Positions 44,168-52,339 of a DNA stretch of 64,000 bases are shown piece by piece. Source of the DNA: Hohaiivirga grylli. Its GTDB lineage: Bacteria; Pseudomonadota; Alphaproteobacteria; Rhizobiales; Beijerinckiaceae. The stretch's first letter is position 1. Each line of letters begins with the position of its first letter. The notes under the pieces are model-generated. The model did not search any database and was not told where the DNA came from. It saw only the letters and a program-made list of their open reading frames with translations. Made by a program: the position numbers and the translations under genes. The DNA lies in assembly GCF_039655745.1 (NCBI RefSeq), contig NZ_JBBYXI010000001.1, positions 806,001-870,000 on the forward strand, written 5' to 3'.

Positions 44168-45205
44168 GTGGAAATTAAAATTTCCGGTGTCACCAGAAAC
44201 TACGGCGCAACGCCCGCTCTACGTGGTATTGATCTGGATATCCGCTCAGGTGAGCTTATGGCCCTGCTTGGCCCTTCGGGGTCTGGCAAGACGACGTTGT
44301 TGCGTGTCATTGCCGGGCTTGAGGCTGCGGATAGGGGCAATGTACTATTTGGAGGGCAGGATGCCACCAGTCTTCCTGTCCAGAAACGCAATGTTGGTTT
44401 TGTATTTCAGCACTATGCACTGTTTCGCCACCTGAGCGTATTTGATAATATCGCTTATGGTTTGCGCTGCCGGCCACGTAGTCTGCGCCCTTCTGCCAAA
44501 GATATTCGTGGGCGCGTTTTGAAACTTCTGGAACTCGTTCAGCTCGAAGGGCTTGAGAAACGTTTCCCAACACAGCTATCGGGCGGTCAGCGTCAGCGTG
44601 TTGCGCTGGCTCGGGCTCTGGCCGTTGAGCCGGATGTTCTTCTGCTTGATGAGCCGTTTGGGGCGCTTGATGCAAAGGTTCGTAAGGATTTGCGGCGATG
44701 GCTGCGAGAAATCCATGAACGTACAGGACAGACAACCATTTTCGTCACCCATGATCAGGATGAGGCGATTGAACTGGCTGACAGGGTTGCCATTCTGAAT
44801 AAGGGGCTTCTGGAGCAGGTTGGAACACCAGACGAAGTCTATGACGATCCAGAAACCGCTTTTGTTATGTCTTTTATTGGGGAAACCGCTAAAATCAAGG
44901 CTGAGGTGCATGAAGGTGCCGTCTGGGTCAATGGTGGTAAAGTGCCAATTTCCCCGCCTGATACGCTTACTGGTGATGTTGAGCTTTATATTCGCCCATG
45001 GGATTTACGCCCCGTTGGTTTAGATGAACCTGCTCATCTTGAAGGAATAATCCGCTCAAGCCGTCGCGTCGGGAACGTCCGTCGTGCACAGGTCTCCCTC
45101 GATGATAATAATGCGGTTGAGATAGATTTGCCGTTATGGTCGACCATTGAGATTGGGGCTCCCGTCAATCTGGCGGTAACCCGTGCACGTTTTTTTGAAA
45201 AATGA
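44168..45205 (+). CDS. cysA: Sulfate/thiosulfate import ATP-binding protein CysA
   Basis: ATPase of the importer, 345 residues. Walker A GPSGSGKTT, Q-loop FVFQHYALF, signature LSGGQRQR, Walker B VLLLDEP, switch His in FVTHDQDEA, then a C-terminal TOBE-type regulatory domain (VELYIRPWDLRPV). It starts at GTG 44168 after AAGGAG; an upstream in-frame start would overlap cysW without a ribosome site. With cysT and cysW it lacks only a binding protein, supplied by sbp 6 kb away. Confidence 0.95.
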   Translation: MEIKISGVTRNYGATPALRGIDLDIRSGELMALLGPSGSGKTTLLRVIAGLEAADRGNVLFGGQDATSLPVQKRNVGFVFQHYALFRHLSVFDNIAYGLRCRPRSLRPSAKDIRGRVLKLLELVQLEGLEKRFPTQLSGGQRQRVALARALAVEPDVLLLDEPFGALDAKVRKDLRRWLREIHERTGQTTIFVTHDQDEAIELADRVAILNKGLLEQVGTPDEVYDDPETAFVMSFIGETAKIKAEVHEGAVWVNGGKVPISPPDTLTGDVELYIRPWDLRPVGLDEPAHLEGIIRSSRRVGNVRRAQVSLDDNNAVEIDLPLWSTIEIGAPVNLAVTRARFFEK

Positions 45206-45239
45206 TCGCCTGAATGATCAGACAATAGGGTTTTAAAAT

Positions 45240-46733
45240 ATGGGGTTACGTATCTTCAGGGTTCTTGCTGTTTTGCTTGCAGGTCTTGGTTTCTGGAATG
45301 TGGCGATGGCTATGCCACGAAGCAATCTTATTGTTGGAGTTGCTGTTGAGCCACCTGGGCTTGATCCGACAATTGCTGCGCCAACGGTTATTCGGGATGT
45401 GGTTCACCTCAATATTTTTGAAGGGCTTGTTCGCATTAACGAGCAGGGTAAAACCGAGCCGTTACTGGCCAAAAGCTGGACAGTGTCGCCAGATGGGCTG
45501 ACCTATACATTTACTCTTCAGGAGAATGTTCAGTTCCATGACGGGACGCCGTTTAATTCTTCTATGGTGAAATATGCTTTTGAGCGTGCATCTTCACCAG
45601 ATTCAACAAATGCGCAGAAACAGATATTTGCGCCAATTACGAAAATTGATACGCCTTCGCCAACAGAAGTTGTCATTCACCTGAAAGAGCCCTCCGGTAA
45701 TTTTATATATTATCTTGGCTGGGGTGATGCGGTGATGGTTGCTCCCAATACTGCTGCTGATAATCGCTCTCATCCGGTCGGGACGGGCCCATTCAAATTC
45801 AAAAGCTGGAGTCGGGGAAGTCAGGTTGAAATGGTCCAAAATGAGAGCTACTGGCAAAAGGGTAAGCCTAAGCTTGAGAGCCTGACTTTTCGTTTTATTG
45901 CTGACCCGCAGGCACAGGTTTCTGCAATCAATGCCGGAACGGTTGATGCTTTCCCCAATATTACGACACCGGAGCTGTTTGATCAGTGGCGTAAGGATAA
46001 ACGGTTCACAACGGCCATTGGTTATACCGAGGGTGAGGTTGTGGCAGGCATGAATAATGCCCGTAAACCATTCGATGATGTCCGCGTCCGTAAGGCACTG
46101 ATGCATGCGGTTGATCGTAATGCTTTGATTGAAGGGGCATATAACGGCTACAGCATACCAATTGGCAGCCATTTCTCGCCCAATCATCCAGCTTATGAGA
46201 ATTTGGCTGATCGTATACCCTATGACCCGGTGAAGGCACGTGCATTGCTGAAAGAAGCTGGGTACCCAGATGGTTTCTCTTTCACACTCAAGACACCACA
46301 GATGGCATATGCCAGCCGTCCAGCCGAATTACTGGTAGCTTTCTTTGCGGACATTGGTGTGAAAGCACGAATTGAGATTACGGAGTATCCGGCAAAGTGG
46401 ATATCAGACGTCTTCCAGAAGAAAGACTACGACATGACGATTATCGCGCATGCCGAGCCGCTTGATATCGGAATTTATGCGCGTGAGGGGTATTACTTCA
46501 ATTATAATAACCCGGCCTTTCGTGAGCTGATGCATAAAATTGACCAGACAACAGATGAAAAAGAACGCTTCTCTTTTTACCGTCAGGCTCAGGAGATGCT
46601 GGCTGATGACGTGCCCGCGCTGTTTCTGTATCAATGGCCAAAACTTGGTGTTTGGAACGCTAAGCTGAAAGGTTTATGGAAAACTGCGCCGATTCCCGTG
46701 AACGATATGAGTGAAGCCTATTGGAGCGAATGA
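45240..46733 (+). CDS. ABC transporter substrate-binding protein, family 5 (peptide/nickel type)
   Basis: 497-residue periplasmic binding protein of the DppA/OppA/NikA family. N-terminal signal (VLAVLLAGLGFWNVAMA), then EPPGLDPTIAAPTVIRDVVHLNIFEGLVRI, the family signature LTYTFTLQENVQFHDGTPFNSSMVKYAFERA and RKALMHAVDRNALIEG. Probable substrate is a short peptide or similar solute; this cannot be read from sequence. Two permease genes follow; no ATPase gene is nearby. It starts 35 nt after cysA and might be read through from it. Confidence 0.92.
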   Translation: MGLRIFRVLAVLLAGLGFWNVAMAMPRSNLIVGVAVEPPGLDPTIAAPTVIRDVVHLNIFEGLVRINEQGKTEPLLAKSWTVSPDGLTYTFTLQENVQFHDGTPFNSSMVKYAFERASSPDSTNAQKQIFAPITKIDTPSPTEVVIHLKEPSGNFIYYLGWGDAVMVAPNTAADNRSHPVGTGPFKFKSWSRGSQVEMVQNESYWQKGKPKLESLTFRFIADPQAQVSAINAGTVDAFPNITTPELFDQWRKDKRFTTAIGYTEGEVVAGMNNARKPFDDVRVRKALMHAVDRNALIEGAYNGYSIPIGSHFSPNHPAYENLADRIPYDPVKARALLKEAGYPDGFSFTLKTPQMAYASRPAELLVAFFADIGVKARIEITEYPAKWISDVFQKKDYDMTIIAHAEPLDIGIYAREGYYFNYNNPAFRELMHKIDQTTDEKERFSFYRQAQEMLADDVPALFLYQWPKLGVWNAKLKGLWKTAPIPVNDMSEAYWSE

Positions 46734-46804
46734 GATTTGCGGGTATTGCATAATCGAAAGCGGGCGGCATGTTGGTCGTACGCAGTATGTGATTTGAAAA
46801 GCCC

Positions 46805-47749
46805 ATGCTTCGTTTGTTAGCCGGGAAGGTGGTCTCAGTTACCATAAGTCTGCTTGTGGTCTCTGTTGTGATTTTCCTCATTCTTGATCTTCTGCCTGGT
46901 GACCCGGCAGCCATTCTTTTGGGAACGGCTGCACAGGAAGATACACTGGCGGCTTTACGCCAGCAGATGGGCCTCGATCTGCCGCTGATAACACGTTATC
47001 TGAATTGGGTCGGGGATGTGCTTCGAGGAGATATGGGGACTTCCCTGATCTACCATATTCCGGTTTCGACACTCGTAGCTGAGCGTTTTGGTGTTACACT
47101 GCCCTTAACATTTCTGGCGGTTGTAATTGCCGGTATTATTGGCATTGGTAGTGGGGCAATTGCCGCCTTTTATCGCAATGGCCTGTTTGATCGTCTATCC
47201 CGCATTTTTGCCCATGCTGGCCTTGCTATTCCGGGGTTCTGTTTAGGGCTTGTCCTGATTTTGACGGTATCCCGGCATTTCAGTTCATTACAACCCGGTG
47301 GCTTTCCCGGATGGTCCGCTGGATTTATGCCTGCGTTATACGCCTTGCTGTTACCGGCACTTGCACTTGCAGCCTCTCTTGCCTCTGTTCTGTTTCGCGT
47401 ATCCCGATCTGTGATGATTGATGTGATCCGGGCAGATTTTGTACGTACGGCTTTTGCAAAAGGTGTCTCGCGATTTCGTATTATGTGGCGCCATGCCTTG
47501 CCGAATAGTCTCCATCCAATTCTGACAGTTCTTGGATTGCAGATTTCTCTGCTGGTGGCAGGTACGGTTCTGATTGAAAGCGTTTTTGACCTCCCGGGTA
47601 TCGGGCAGCTGATCATCAATGCCATGATGCAGCGTGATTTTGTTGTCATTCGCGCCCTTGCCTTACTGCTGGCCGGTGGGGTCATTATTATCAACGCCTT
47701 GATTGAGCTGGTGCAGTTAGCTCTTGATCCACGATTGAGGGCACGGTGA
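46805..47749 (+). CDS. ABC transporter permease, DppB/OppB type
   Basis: 314 residues, six membrane helices, binding-protein-dependent transport domain. The start LLPGDPAAILLG...LRQQMGLDLPLITRYLNWVGDVLRGDMGTSL is typical of DppB. The EAA loop RTAFAKGVSRFRIMWRHALPNSLHPIL contacts an ATPase, and the LIESVFDLPGIGQLIINAMMQRD late motif is present. It pairs with the next gene (4-nt overlap) as a heterodimeric permease. Confidence 0.93.
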   Translation: MLRLLAGKVVSVTISLLVVSVVIFLILDLLPGDPAAILLGTAAQEDTLAALRQQMGLDLPLITRYLNWVGDVLRGDMGTSLIYHIPVSTLVAERFGVTLPLTFLAVVIAGIIGIGSGAIAAFYRNGLFDRLSRIFAHAGLAIPGFCLGLVLILTVSRHFSSLQPGGFPGWSAGFMPALYALLLPALALAASLASVLFRVSRSVMIDVIRADFVRTAFAKGVSRFRIMWRHALPNSLHPILTVLGLQISLLVAGTVLIESVFDLPGIGQLIINAMMQRDFVVIRALALLLAGGVIIINALIELVQLALDPRLRAR

Positions 47750-48591
47750 TGATAGCTTTATCCCGTATCCGTAAACATCCGACGCTGCTTTGTGGGCTGG
47801 TGCTGACGGTGTTGCTTATTGCTGCAGCTCTGGTTTCATTCGTCTGGACGCCCGGAGACCCTGTTCGTCTGCGAATTGCTTTGCGGTTGAAAGCGCCACT
47901 TGAAGCTGGGCTGTTGGGTGCCGATCAACTGGGACGAGATATGGCTTCACTCGTTATGATCGGTGCACGTAATACATTGATTGTGGCATGGCCTGCGGTT
48001 CTTGCCGGGGCCTGTGTCGGCATTTTGCTGGGTTCCTTTGCTGCCAGTCGTCGTGGCAGGGTTGACCGTATTATTATGCGTGTCTGTGATGTGACATTCG
48101 CATTTCCTGCTTTATTAATCGCTATCATGATTGGTGCAGTTTACGGGGGCGGACCTCTGGCTGCTATCTGGGCTATTGCTCTGTTTAATGTGCCGGTATT
48201 CGCGCGTGTGACCCGCGGCGCTGCCCAGAAAATCTGGGCGATGGATTATATCCTTGCGGCTAAGGCGCTTGGGAAAAGCAGGTGGGCTATCGCAATTGAA
48301 GATGTCCTGCCTAATATTGCCGGTGTCATCATCATTCAGCTGATGGTGCAGCTGGCTATGGCCATTATTATGGAAGCAGGCTTCAGTTATGTCGGTATTG
48401 GTTTTGCGCCACCTGATCCGAGCTGGGGCCGGATGCTGAAAGAAGCCCAGACCTATATCGGTATTGCTCCGCATCTTATTCTTGTACCGGGTTGCGCTAT
48501 CGCTTTTGCTGTTCTTGGACTTAATCTGCTTGGGGATGGTTTACGGGACATGCTGGATCCGGCAATGCGGCGTCGGAACCATAAGTCATGA
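47746..48591 (+). CDS. ABC transporter permease, DppC/OppC type
   Basis: 281 residues, six membrane helices. DppC landmarks: LGADQLGRDMASLVMIGARNTL near the start, EAA loop YILAAKALGKSRWAIAIEDVLPNIAGVIIIQ, and AGFSYVGIGFAPPDPSWGRMLKEAQTY. It overlaps the DppB-like gene by 4 nt. The expected DppD/DppF ATPases do not follow; a tRNA gene comes next, so the ATPase must be encoded elsewhere or shared. Confidence 0.93.
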   Translation: MMIALSRIRKHPTLLCGLVLTVLLIAAALVSFVWTPGDPVRLRIALRLKAPLEAGLLGADQLGRDMASLVMIGARNTLIVAWPAVLAGACVGILLGSFAASRRGRVDRIIMRVCDVTFAFPALLIAIMIGAVYGGGPLAAIWAIALFNVPVFARVTRGAAQKIWAMDYILAAKALGKSRWAIAIEDVLPNIAGVIIIQLMVQLAMAIIMEAGFSYVGIGFAPPDPSWGRMLKEAQTYIGIAPHLILVPGCAIAFAVLGLNLLGDGLRDMLDPAMRRRNHKS

Positions 48592-48726
48592 GCGAATGAC
48601 ATTATTCTTCGCTGAATCTGATCTTTTTTTGATTTCTCCACATTTGCCGTCTTGCTTAGTCCGCCGCCTTGTGGCACTAACCGCCAATCTCCAGATGCGC
48701 ACAACCTTCGCACCGGATGACCAGAT

Positions 48727-48801
<75 letters not shown>

Positions 48802-48931
48802 TTCTCTTCCATCAAAATTAGCGTTTTACTTGTGTAGACCAGTGGACCTGCCTTGATTTTAGCTGGGCTTGGTAATATGAGGTGGTTTTTGTAATACAAA
48901 ATTCTCCTATAATTTATACAAGTTGGGTGCA

Positions 48932-49237
48932 ATGTCTGATAAAATTAATGCTGACGCTCAGAATGTTTCTGAACAGGCGAAGCCGTCTCTGATTTCTCCT
49001 CTTTATTGGGTGCTGATCGGCGGTGGTATTTTAGCATATACAATCGATAATTATTTCAAGTGGGCAGCTGCCGCTGAAGGCGGTAGCGTAAATGTCCGTA
49101 TTCCTAAAATCCTGAGCTTTCTGTACGATGCAGTTGAATTTGAAACTGCAACCATGATCCAGTTCGGTTTTGGTGCAGTGTTGCTCGGTATTGGTGTATG
49201 GGGCTTCGTTAAGGCTCTTAAAGCACGCCGCTCGTGA
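48932..49237 (+). CDS. Hypothetical small membrane protein
   Basis: 101 residues, not recognised. A hydrophilic N-terminus is followed by one membrane segment (YWVLIGGGILAYTI), a short loop with basic and acidic residues (about 45-65), and a second (MIQFGFGAVLLGIGVWGFVKAL), ending in a basic tail (KARRS). The ATG at 48932 has only a weak ribosome site. A small secreted protein follows after 8 nt, so the two are probably one operon and may act together in the envelope. Confidence 0.65.
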   Translation: MSDKINADAQNVSEQAKPSLISPLYWVLIGGGILAYTIDNYFKWAAAAEGGSVNVRIPKILSFLYDAVEFETATMIQFGFGAVLLGIGVWGFVKALKARRS

Positions 49238-49245
49238 GGTTTATA

Positions 49246-49560
49246 ATGCTTGCAAAGCTGTCTATTGCTTCTGTCGTATTGCTTGTCGCTTCTTCTGTTT
49301 CTGCTGAAGTTGTACCGGCAGGTGGAATGGCATTCTGCACTGCAAAGGAGCAGGTGCAGGTATATAAAGATGCTGTTGTCACCGCCATGGATAAAGTCAA
49401 GGTCGGTGAAATGACTGGCAAGTGCTATTCGATTGGAAGTGAATCTGAATATGACATTCTGGAACCTGCGGGTGCAGATGGTGTCATGAAGGTCAAGATT
49501 ACCAAAATAGGCAGCAGCAAGCGTTCCATGACGGGTTTCGCAATCGTTCCATTGCTGTAG
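49246..49560 (+). CDS. Hypothetical small secreted protein
   Basis: 104 residues, not recognised. A clear signal peptide (LAKLSIASVVLLVASSVSA|EV) leads a mature part of about 85 residues with two cysteines (MAFCTAKE, GKCYSIG) that could form a disulfide. It is otherwise beta-rich (VMKVKITKIGSSKRSMTGFAIV). GAGG precedes the ATG at 49246. It ends in a very strong terminator and is paired with the small membrane protein gene just upstream. Confidence 0.68.
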   Translation: MLAKLSIASVVLLVASSVSAEVVPAGGMAFCTAKEQVQVYKDAVVTAMDKVKVGEMTGKCYSIGSESEYDILEPAGADGVMKVKITKIGSSKRSMTGFAIVPLL

Positions 49561-49586
49561 TTCTATATAGTACGAATTAGATGAAT

Positions 49587-49628
49587 AACACACACAATAA
49601 AATTGGGCGTTATTTTATTGTGTGTGTT
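49587..49628 (+). terminator. Long-stem terminator
   Basis: Perfect 17-bp inverted repeat (49587-49603 with 49612-49628), 8-nt loop, followed by TTAATATTTTT. It is AT-rich, unusual in length, and closes the two small envelope genes. Confidence 0.8.
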
Positions 49629-49789
49629 TAATATTTTTAATCCGAAGTTGTTGCTATTCTTTGGAGATTTTTTTCTTCATACGTGAAGAGATTTAGGTTT
49701 TTATTTTACTTTCTCAAATTGTGACAATCTCCCCCGCGTTGACAGTTTTCTAGTGTCAGATAACCTAACTTTTTTACTGGGTGAGTGGC

Positions 49790-50857
49790 ATGAACGGTTT
49801 GGAAGAATCATTAAAAATTGTAGCTGAAAAACTCAAAGCACAAGCTAATCTGTTAGCTACAGAAGAAGCAGTTAAGACAGCTATCGTGCTGCCTGTCTTA
49901 CGTGCCTTAGGTTATGATATATTCAATCCTTCAGAAGTTATTCCAGAGTTTACTGCTGATACTGTTGGTAAAAAAGGTGAAAAAGTTGATTATGCAATCT
50001 CTCTAGAAAATGATGTCCAGATTTTGATAGAATGTAAGCCTATCTCTTTTAAGTTAGAGGCTAAGCATGCAGGCCAATTATTTCGGTATTTCAGTGTTAC
50101 AAAGGCAAAGTTTGGCATTCTAACCAATGGGCGGCAGTTTAATTTCTATACTGATCTTGAAGAAAAAAACAAAATGGATATGAAGCCATTTTTTACGTTT
50201 GATTTAATGGAATTAAAGAATTCTGATTTAATAGAAATTAAGAAGTTCGAGAAAAATAGTTTTGATATTCCAAATATTCTTCTGACAGCTGAACGACTGA
50301 AATATACATCAGGAATTAAACAAGCTATTGAAAATTTGATGGAAAATCCAACAGAGGATTTTGTAAGGCTTATTTCTGCAAATGTTTATGAAGGTCGCCT
50401 AACTGCTGCAAATCGTGAAATGCTTCAAGGCGTTACAAAAACAGCATTTCGTGAATTGATATCTGAGATTGTAAAACTCCGGATATCAAGTGCATTAGTT
50501 GATCCATCTTTACCAATTCCAGATGAAGAAAAGGTTTCAGCTGAAACTAATGACGAAATTGAACCAACAGAAGAAGAAATCCAAGGATATATGATTATAA
50601 AGGCTATCCTTCGTGAGGAAATATCTCCTGCCAGAATAGCAATTAGAGATGCCAAATCTTATTGTGCAATCCTCTTGGATGATAATAATAGAAAGCCAAT
50701 CGCAAGACTCCATCTAAATCGATCGAAGAAATATATAGGCTTATTTGATGGTGCTGAAGAGGAAAAAATGCTTATAGAATCTCTGGATGATATCTATCAA
50801 TATTCAGAGAGATTAATGTCTTCAATTAAGAAGTATACAGAAAGCATTCCTGCATAA
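49790..50857 (+). CDS. Stand-alone type I restriction HsdR N-terminal domain nuclease
   Basis: 355 residues. The N-terminal half matches the HSDR_N (type I restriction R subunit, N-terminal) domain: EAVKTAIVLPVLRALGYDIFNPSEVIPEF and a PD-(D/E)xK nuclease core with Asp67 (KVDYAI) and Glu81-x-Lys83 (ILIECK). No helicase domain and no HsdM/HsdS genes are present. The C-terminal part (about 230-355) is acidic then basic, ending in a domain with LLDDNNRKPIARLHLNRSKKYIGLFD. Such proteins occur alone as candidate defence or mobile-element nucleases. It is AT-rich compared with flanks, 1 kb from tRNA-Thr, and has its own terminator. Confidence 0.8.
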   Translation: MNGLEESLKIVAEKLKAQANLLATEEAVKTAIVLPVLRALGYDIFNPSEVIPEFTADTVGKKGEKVDYAISLENDVQILIECKPISFKLEAKHAGQLFRYFSVTKAKFGILTNGRQFNFYTDLEEKNKMDMKPFFTFDLMELKNSDLIEIKKFEKNSFDIPNILLTAERLKYTSGIKQAIENLMENPTEDFVRLISANVYEGRLTAANREMLQGVTKTAFRELISEIVKLRISSALVDPSLPIPDEEKVSAETNDEIEPTEEEIQGYMIIKAILREEISPARIAIRDAKSYCAILLDDNNRKPIARLHLNRSKKYIGLFDGAEEEKMLIESLDDIYQYSERLMSSIKKYTESIPA

Positions 50858-50892
50858 TATAGCTTGAGTTATGCAATATCTAAATTAAATTA

Positions 50893-50925
50893 AAACGCTC
50901 GGAGTTTCCGGGCGTTTGTTTTTTG
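50893..50925. terminator. Terminator between HsdR_N gene and small secreted protein gene
   Basis: Stem AAACGCTCGG/CCGGGCGTTT (one T-G pair), 5-nt loop, then GTTTTTTG. It serves the + strand gene and, through the A-run on the other side, may serve the convergent gene. Confidence 0.88.
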
Positions 50926-50943
50926 TACGCTATAGATATATAA

Positions 50944-51216
50944 TCAGTGGCTCATCATCTGCTTATGCATTTCTCTCTTCTTGTAATGTGTCCGATGCTG
51001 CTTTGATTTTTGGGCGTTCCAGTGCTCATCATGCATTTGCATTGCAGGTTGAGCTTTGGTGTAGCCAAAGCATCCGGCCTGACTTGGCATCTGCTTACAG
51101 GCAGCATTGCTGAATTCATGCATTGATAATTCATCGGCAGCCGTTGCGAATGCAGAGGTCGAGGCTAGCAAAGAGGCTCCAACGACAACTGCTGAAATAA
51201 AAGCACCATGACGCAT
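50944..51216 (-). CDS. Hypothetical His/Met-rich secreted protein
   Basis: 90 residues, not recognised. Signal peptide (FISAVVVGASLLASTSAFA) and a mature part with two Cys and, near the end, many His, Met and Lys (MQMHDEHWN...HRTHYKKREMHKQMMSH). Such composition suggests metal binding (for example copper), but this is only inference. AGGAG precedes the ATG at 8 nt. It is divergent from the PRD-containing operon. Confidence 0.7.
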   Translation of the reverse strand: MRHGAFISAVVVGASLLASTSAFATAADELSMHEFSNAACKQMPSQAGCFGYTKAQPAMQMHDEHWNAQKSKQHRTHYKKREMHKQMMSH

Positions 51217-51498
51217 AGCTCATACTCCTGTTCAAACTGTCTGAATGAATGCGTGTAACACTCATGCTTGTCATTAAATCTAGGGCAGTTGTCTGTGTAA
51301 TTTAAGGCTACAAGCGGCTCATTCCGATAGGGCGAAATGTTGGAATAGGGTTTTTTATCATGGCGGGACTATGCAAGTTGATAATTGCGATTATTTGATA
51401 GGTCTGGCAGGCTTGAAAAATAAGACTATTCGATGATTTTTATTTGATGTAGCCTGAAAAAAAAGTGACGTGTGCTGGAAATCACAGCGCTGAGATTA
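51217..51498. other. Intergenic region ahead of the EF_0829-like operon
   Basis: No gene seen. It contains a CAGCGCTG palindrome (51485-51492) and AT-rich stretches that should hold the promoter of the divergent small secreted protein. The operon's own promoter elements lie just downstream. Confidence 0.4.
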
Positions 51499-51556
51499 TT
51501 TCCGTTTCGAAGCGGAAAAAAAACAGGTCAACACCTCGTTAAGAGGGGAATACTCT
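51499..51556 (+). promoter_or_regulatory. Operator and promoter of the EF_0829-like operon
   Basis: Palindromic site TTTCCGTTTCGAAGCGGAAA (51499-51518), 7 nt, then GGTCAACA (51526-51533), whose TCAACA can serve as -35. It is followed 17 nt later by TACTCT (51551-51556) as -10. The implied start is near 51563, which places the palindrome centre at about -54, typical of an activator site. The same arrangement stands before ptsP. The nearest candidate binder is the MtlR-like regulator at the end of the operon. Confidence 0.7.
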
Positions 51557-51594
51557 TTGGGGCAGCTAGTAAATTTAGCAAAGAGGTGTCCTCG

Positions 51595-51918
51595 ATGAGT
51601 AACCAGGGTAATCCTGATGAAGCTGCAATCAACGCACTTTCTGCAAAAGTTATGGCGCAGATTCCAGCTATCCTTGATAAGGCTGACAAGTTCATGACGG
51701 ATGTCCAGATGGAAAAGCTGGAATCCCACATGCAGGCAATGGCACGTCGCTCTTTAACTTCAGAAAGTCTGCCTGAATTCGACACAAGCCTGTTTGATGA
51801 AGTGTCTCCAATTTCAAAATCTTTGGCACAGGAAGTCACAGATCTCTTTGGCAATCTGCCAGTGGAAGAGGCTCTGTTGCTGTCCATCCATTTTGAAACA
51901 GCACAATCCAAGAACTGA
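51595..51918 (+). CDS. PRD domain protein, EF_0829 family
   Basis: 107 residues forming a single PTS-regulation domain: LESHMQAMARRS, LFDEVSPISKSLAQEVTDLFG and EEALLLSIHFETA. The two PRD histidines are His45 and His99, sites that PTS proteins phosphorylate in multi-domain regulators. Free single PRD proteins of this type are encoded at the head of the EF_0829-EF_0839-like gene neighbourhood (TIGR03582, from memory). GAGGTG precedes the ATG at 51595; the longer in-frame start would include promoter sequence. It may be a phosphorylation-dependent modulator of the cluster. Confidence 0.8.
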   Translation: MSNQGNPDEAAINALSAKVMAQIPAILDKADKFMTDVQMEKLESHMQAMARRSLTSESLPEFDTSLFDEVSPISKSLAQEVTDLFGNLPVEEALLLSIHFETAQSKN

Positions 51919-51975
51919 TTTTTACTGACTGCTGTCCGAGTTGAATATCGGCGCATACATAAAGAGGAGAATATT

Positions 51976-52338
51976 ATGTCACAGATTACCGTTGTAATCG
52001 GCGACCGTCTGGGTAAGGGGCAGAAAGTTGCTGCTGGCGCAGAGGCTGCAGGTGCGCGCGTTGTGGTTATCCCCGGTGTGGCTGCGGATATGAAGCTTGG
52101 TGATGTCATGAAGGCAGAGAATGCCGATTTCGGTATTTCGTTCTGCGGTAGTGGCGGTGCTGGTGCCATCACAGCCCAGACAAAATACGGCTACAAGGCA
52201 AAGCACAGCATGCGCGCCATTGATGAAGGCGTTGCTGCTATCGGCGAAGGCTACAATGTTCTTGGCTTCGGCTTCATGGATGTTGAGGAGCTCGGCAAGG
52301 CACTCGTAGAGGCTTACCAGAAAAAGCACGGTAAATGA
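51976..52338 (+). CDS. Glycine-rich SFCGS family protein (EF_0830 type)
   Basis: 120-residue soluble protein with the family-defining SFCGSGGAGAIT block (Cys57) and a Rossmann-like beginning (QITVVIGDRLGKGQKVAAGAEAAGARVVVIPG). Its role is unassigned. The Cys in a glycine-rich loop (CGSGGAG) recalls the phosphocysteine loop of PTS enzyme IIB (CxxGxGTS), so a phosphoryl-carrier role is possible. It is followed at 1 nt by the DUF4312 gene, a fixed order in this neighbourhood. Related to the YhfU/DUF2620 group. Confidence 0.85.
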   Translation: MSQITVVIGDRLGKGQKVAAGAEAAGARVVVIPGVAADMKLGDVMKAENADFGISFCGSGGAGAITAQTKYGYKAKHSMRAIDEGVAAIGEGYNVLGFGFMDVEELGKALVEAYQKKHGK

Positions 52339-52339
52339 C

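Noticed and set aside
51531..51589. Hairpin ACACCTC/GAGGTGT that would hide the ribosome site of the first gene of the EF_0829-like operon
   Set aside because: The left arm lies upstream of the transcription start implied by the -35/-10 pair, so it would not be in the mRNA.
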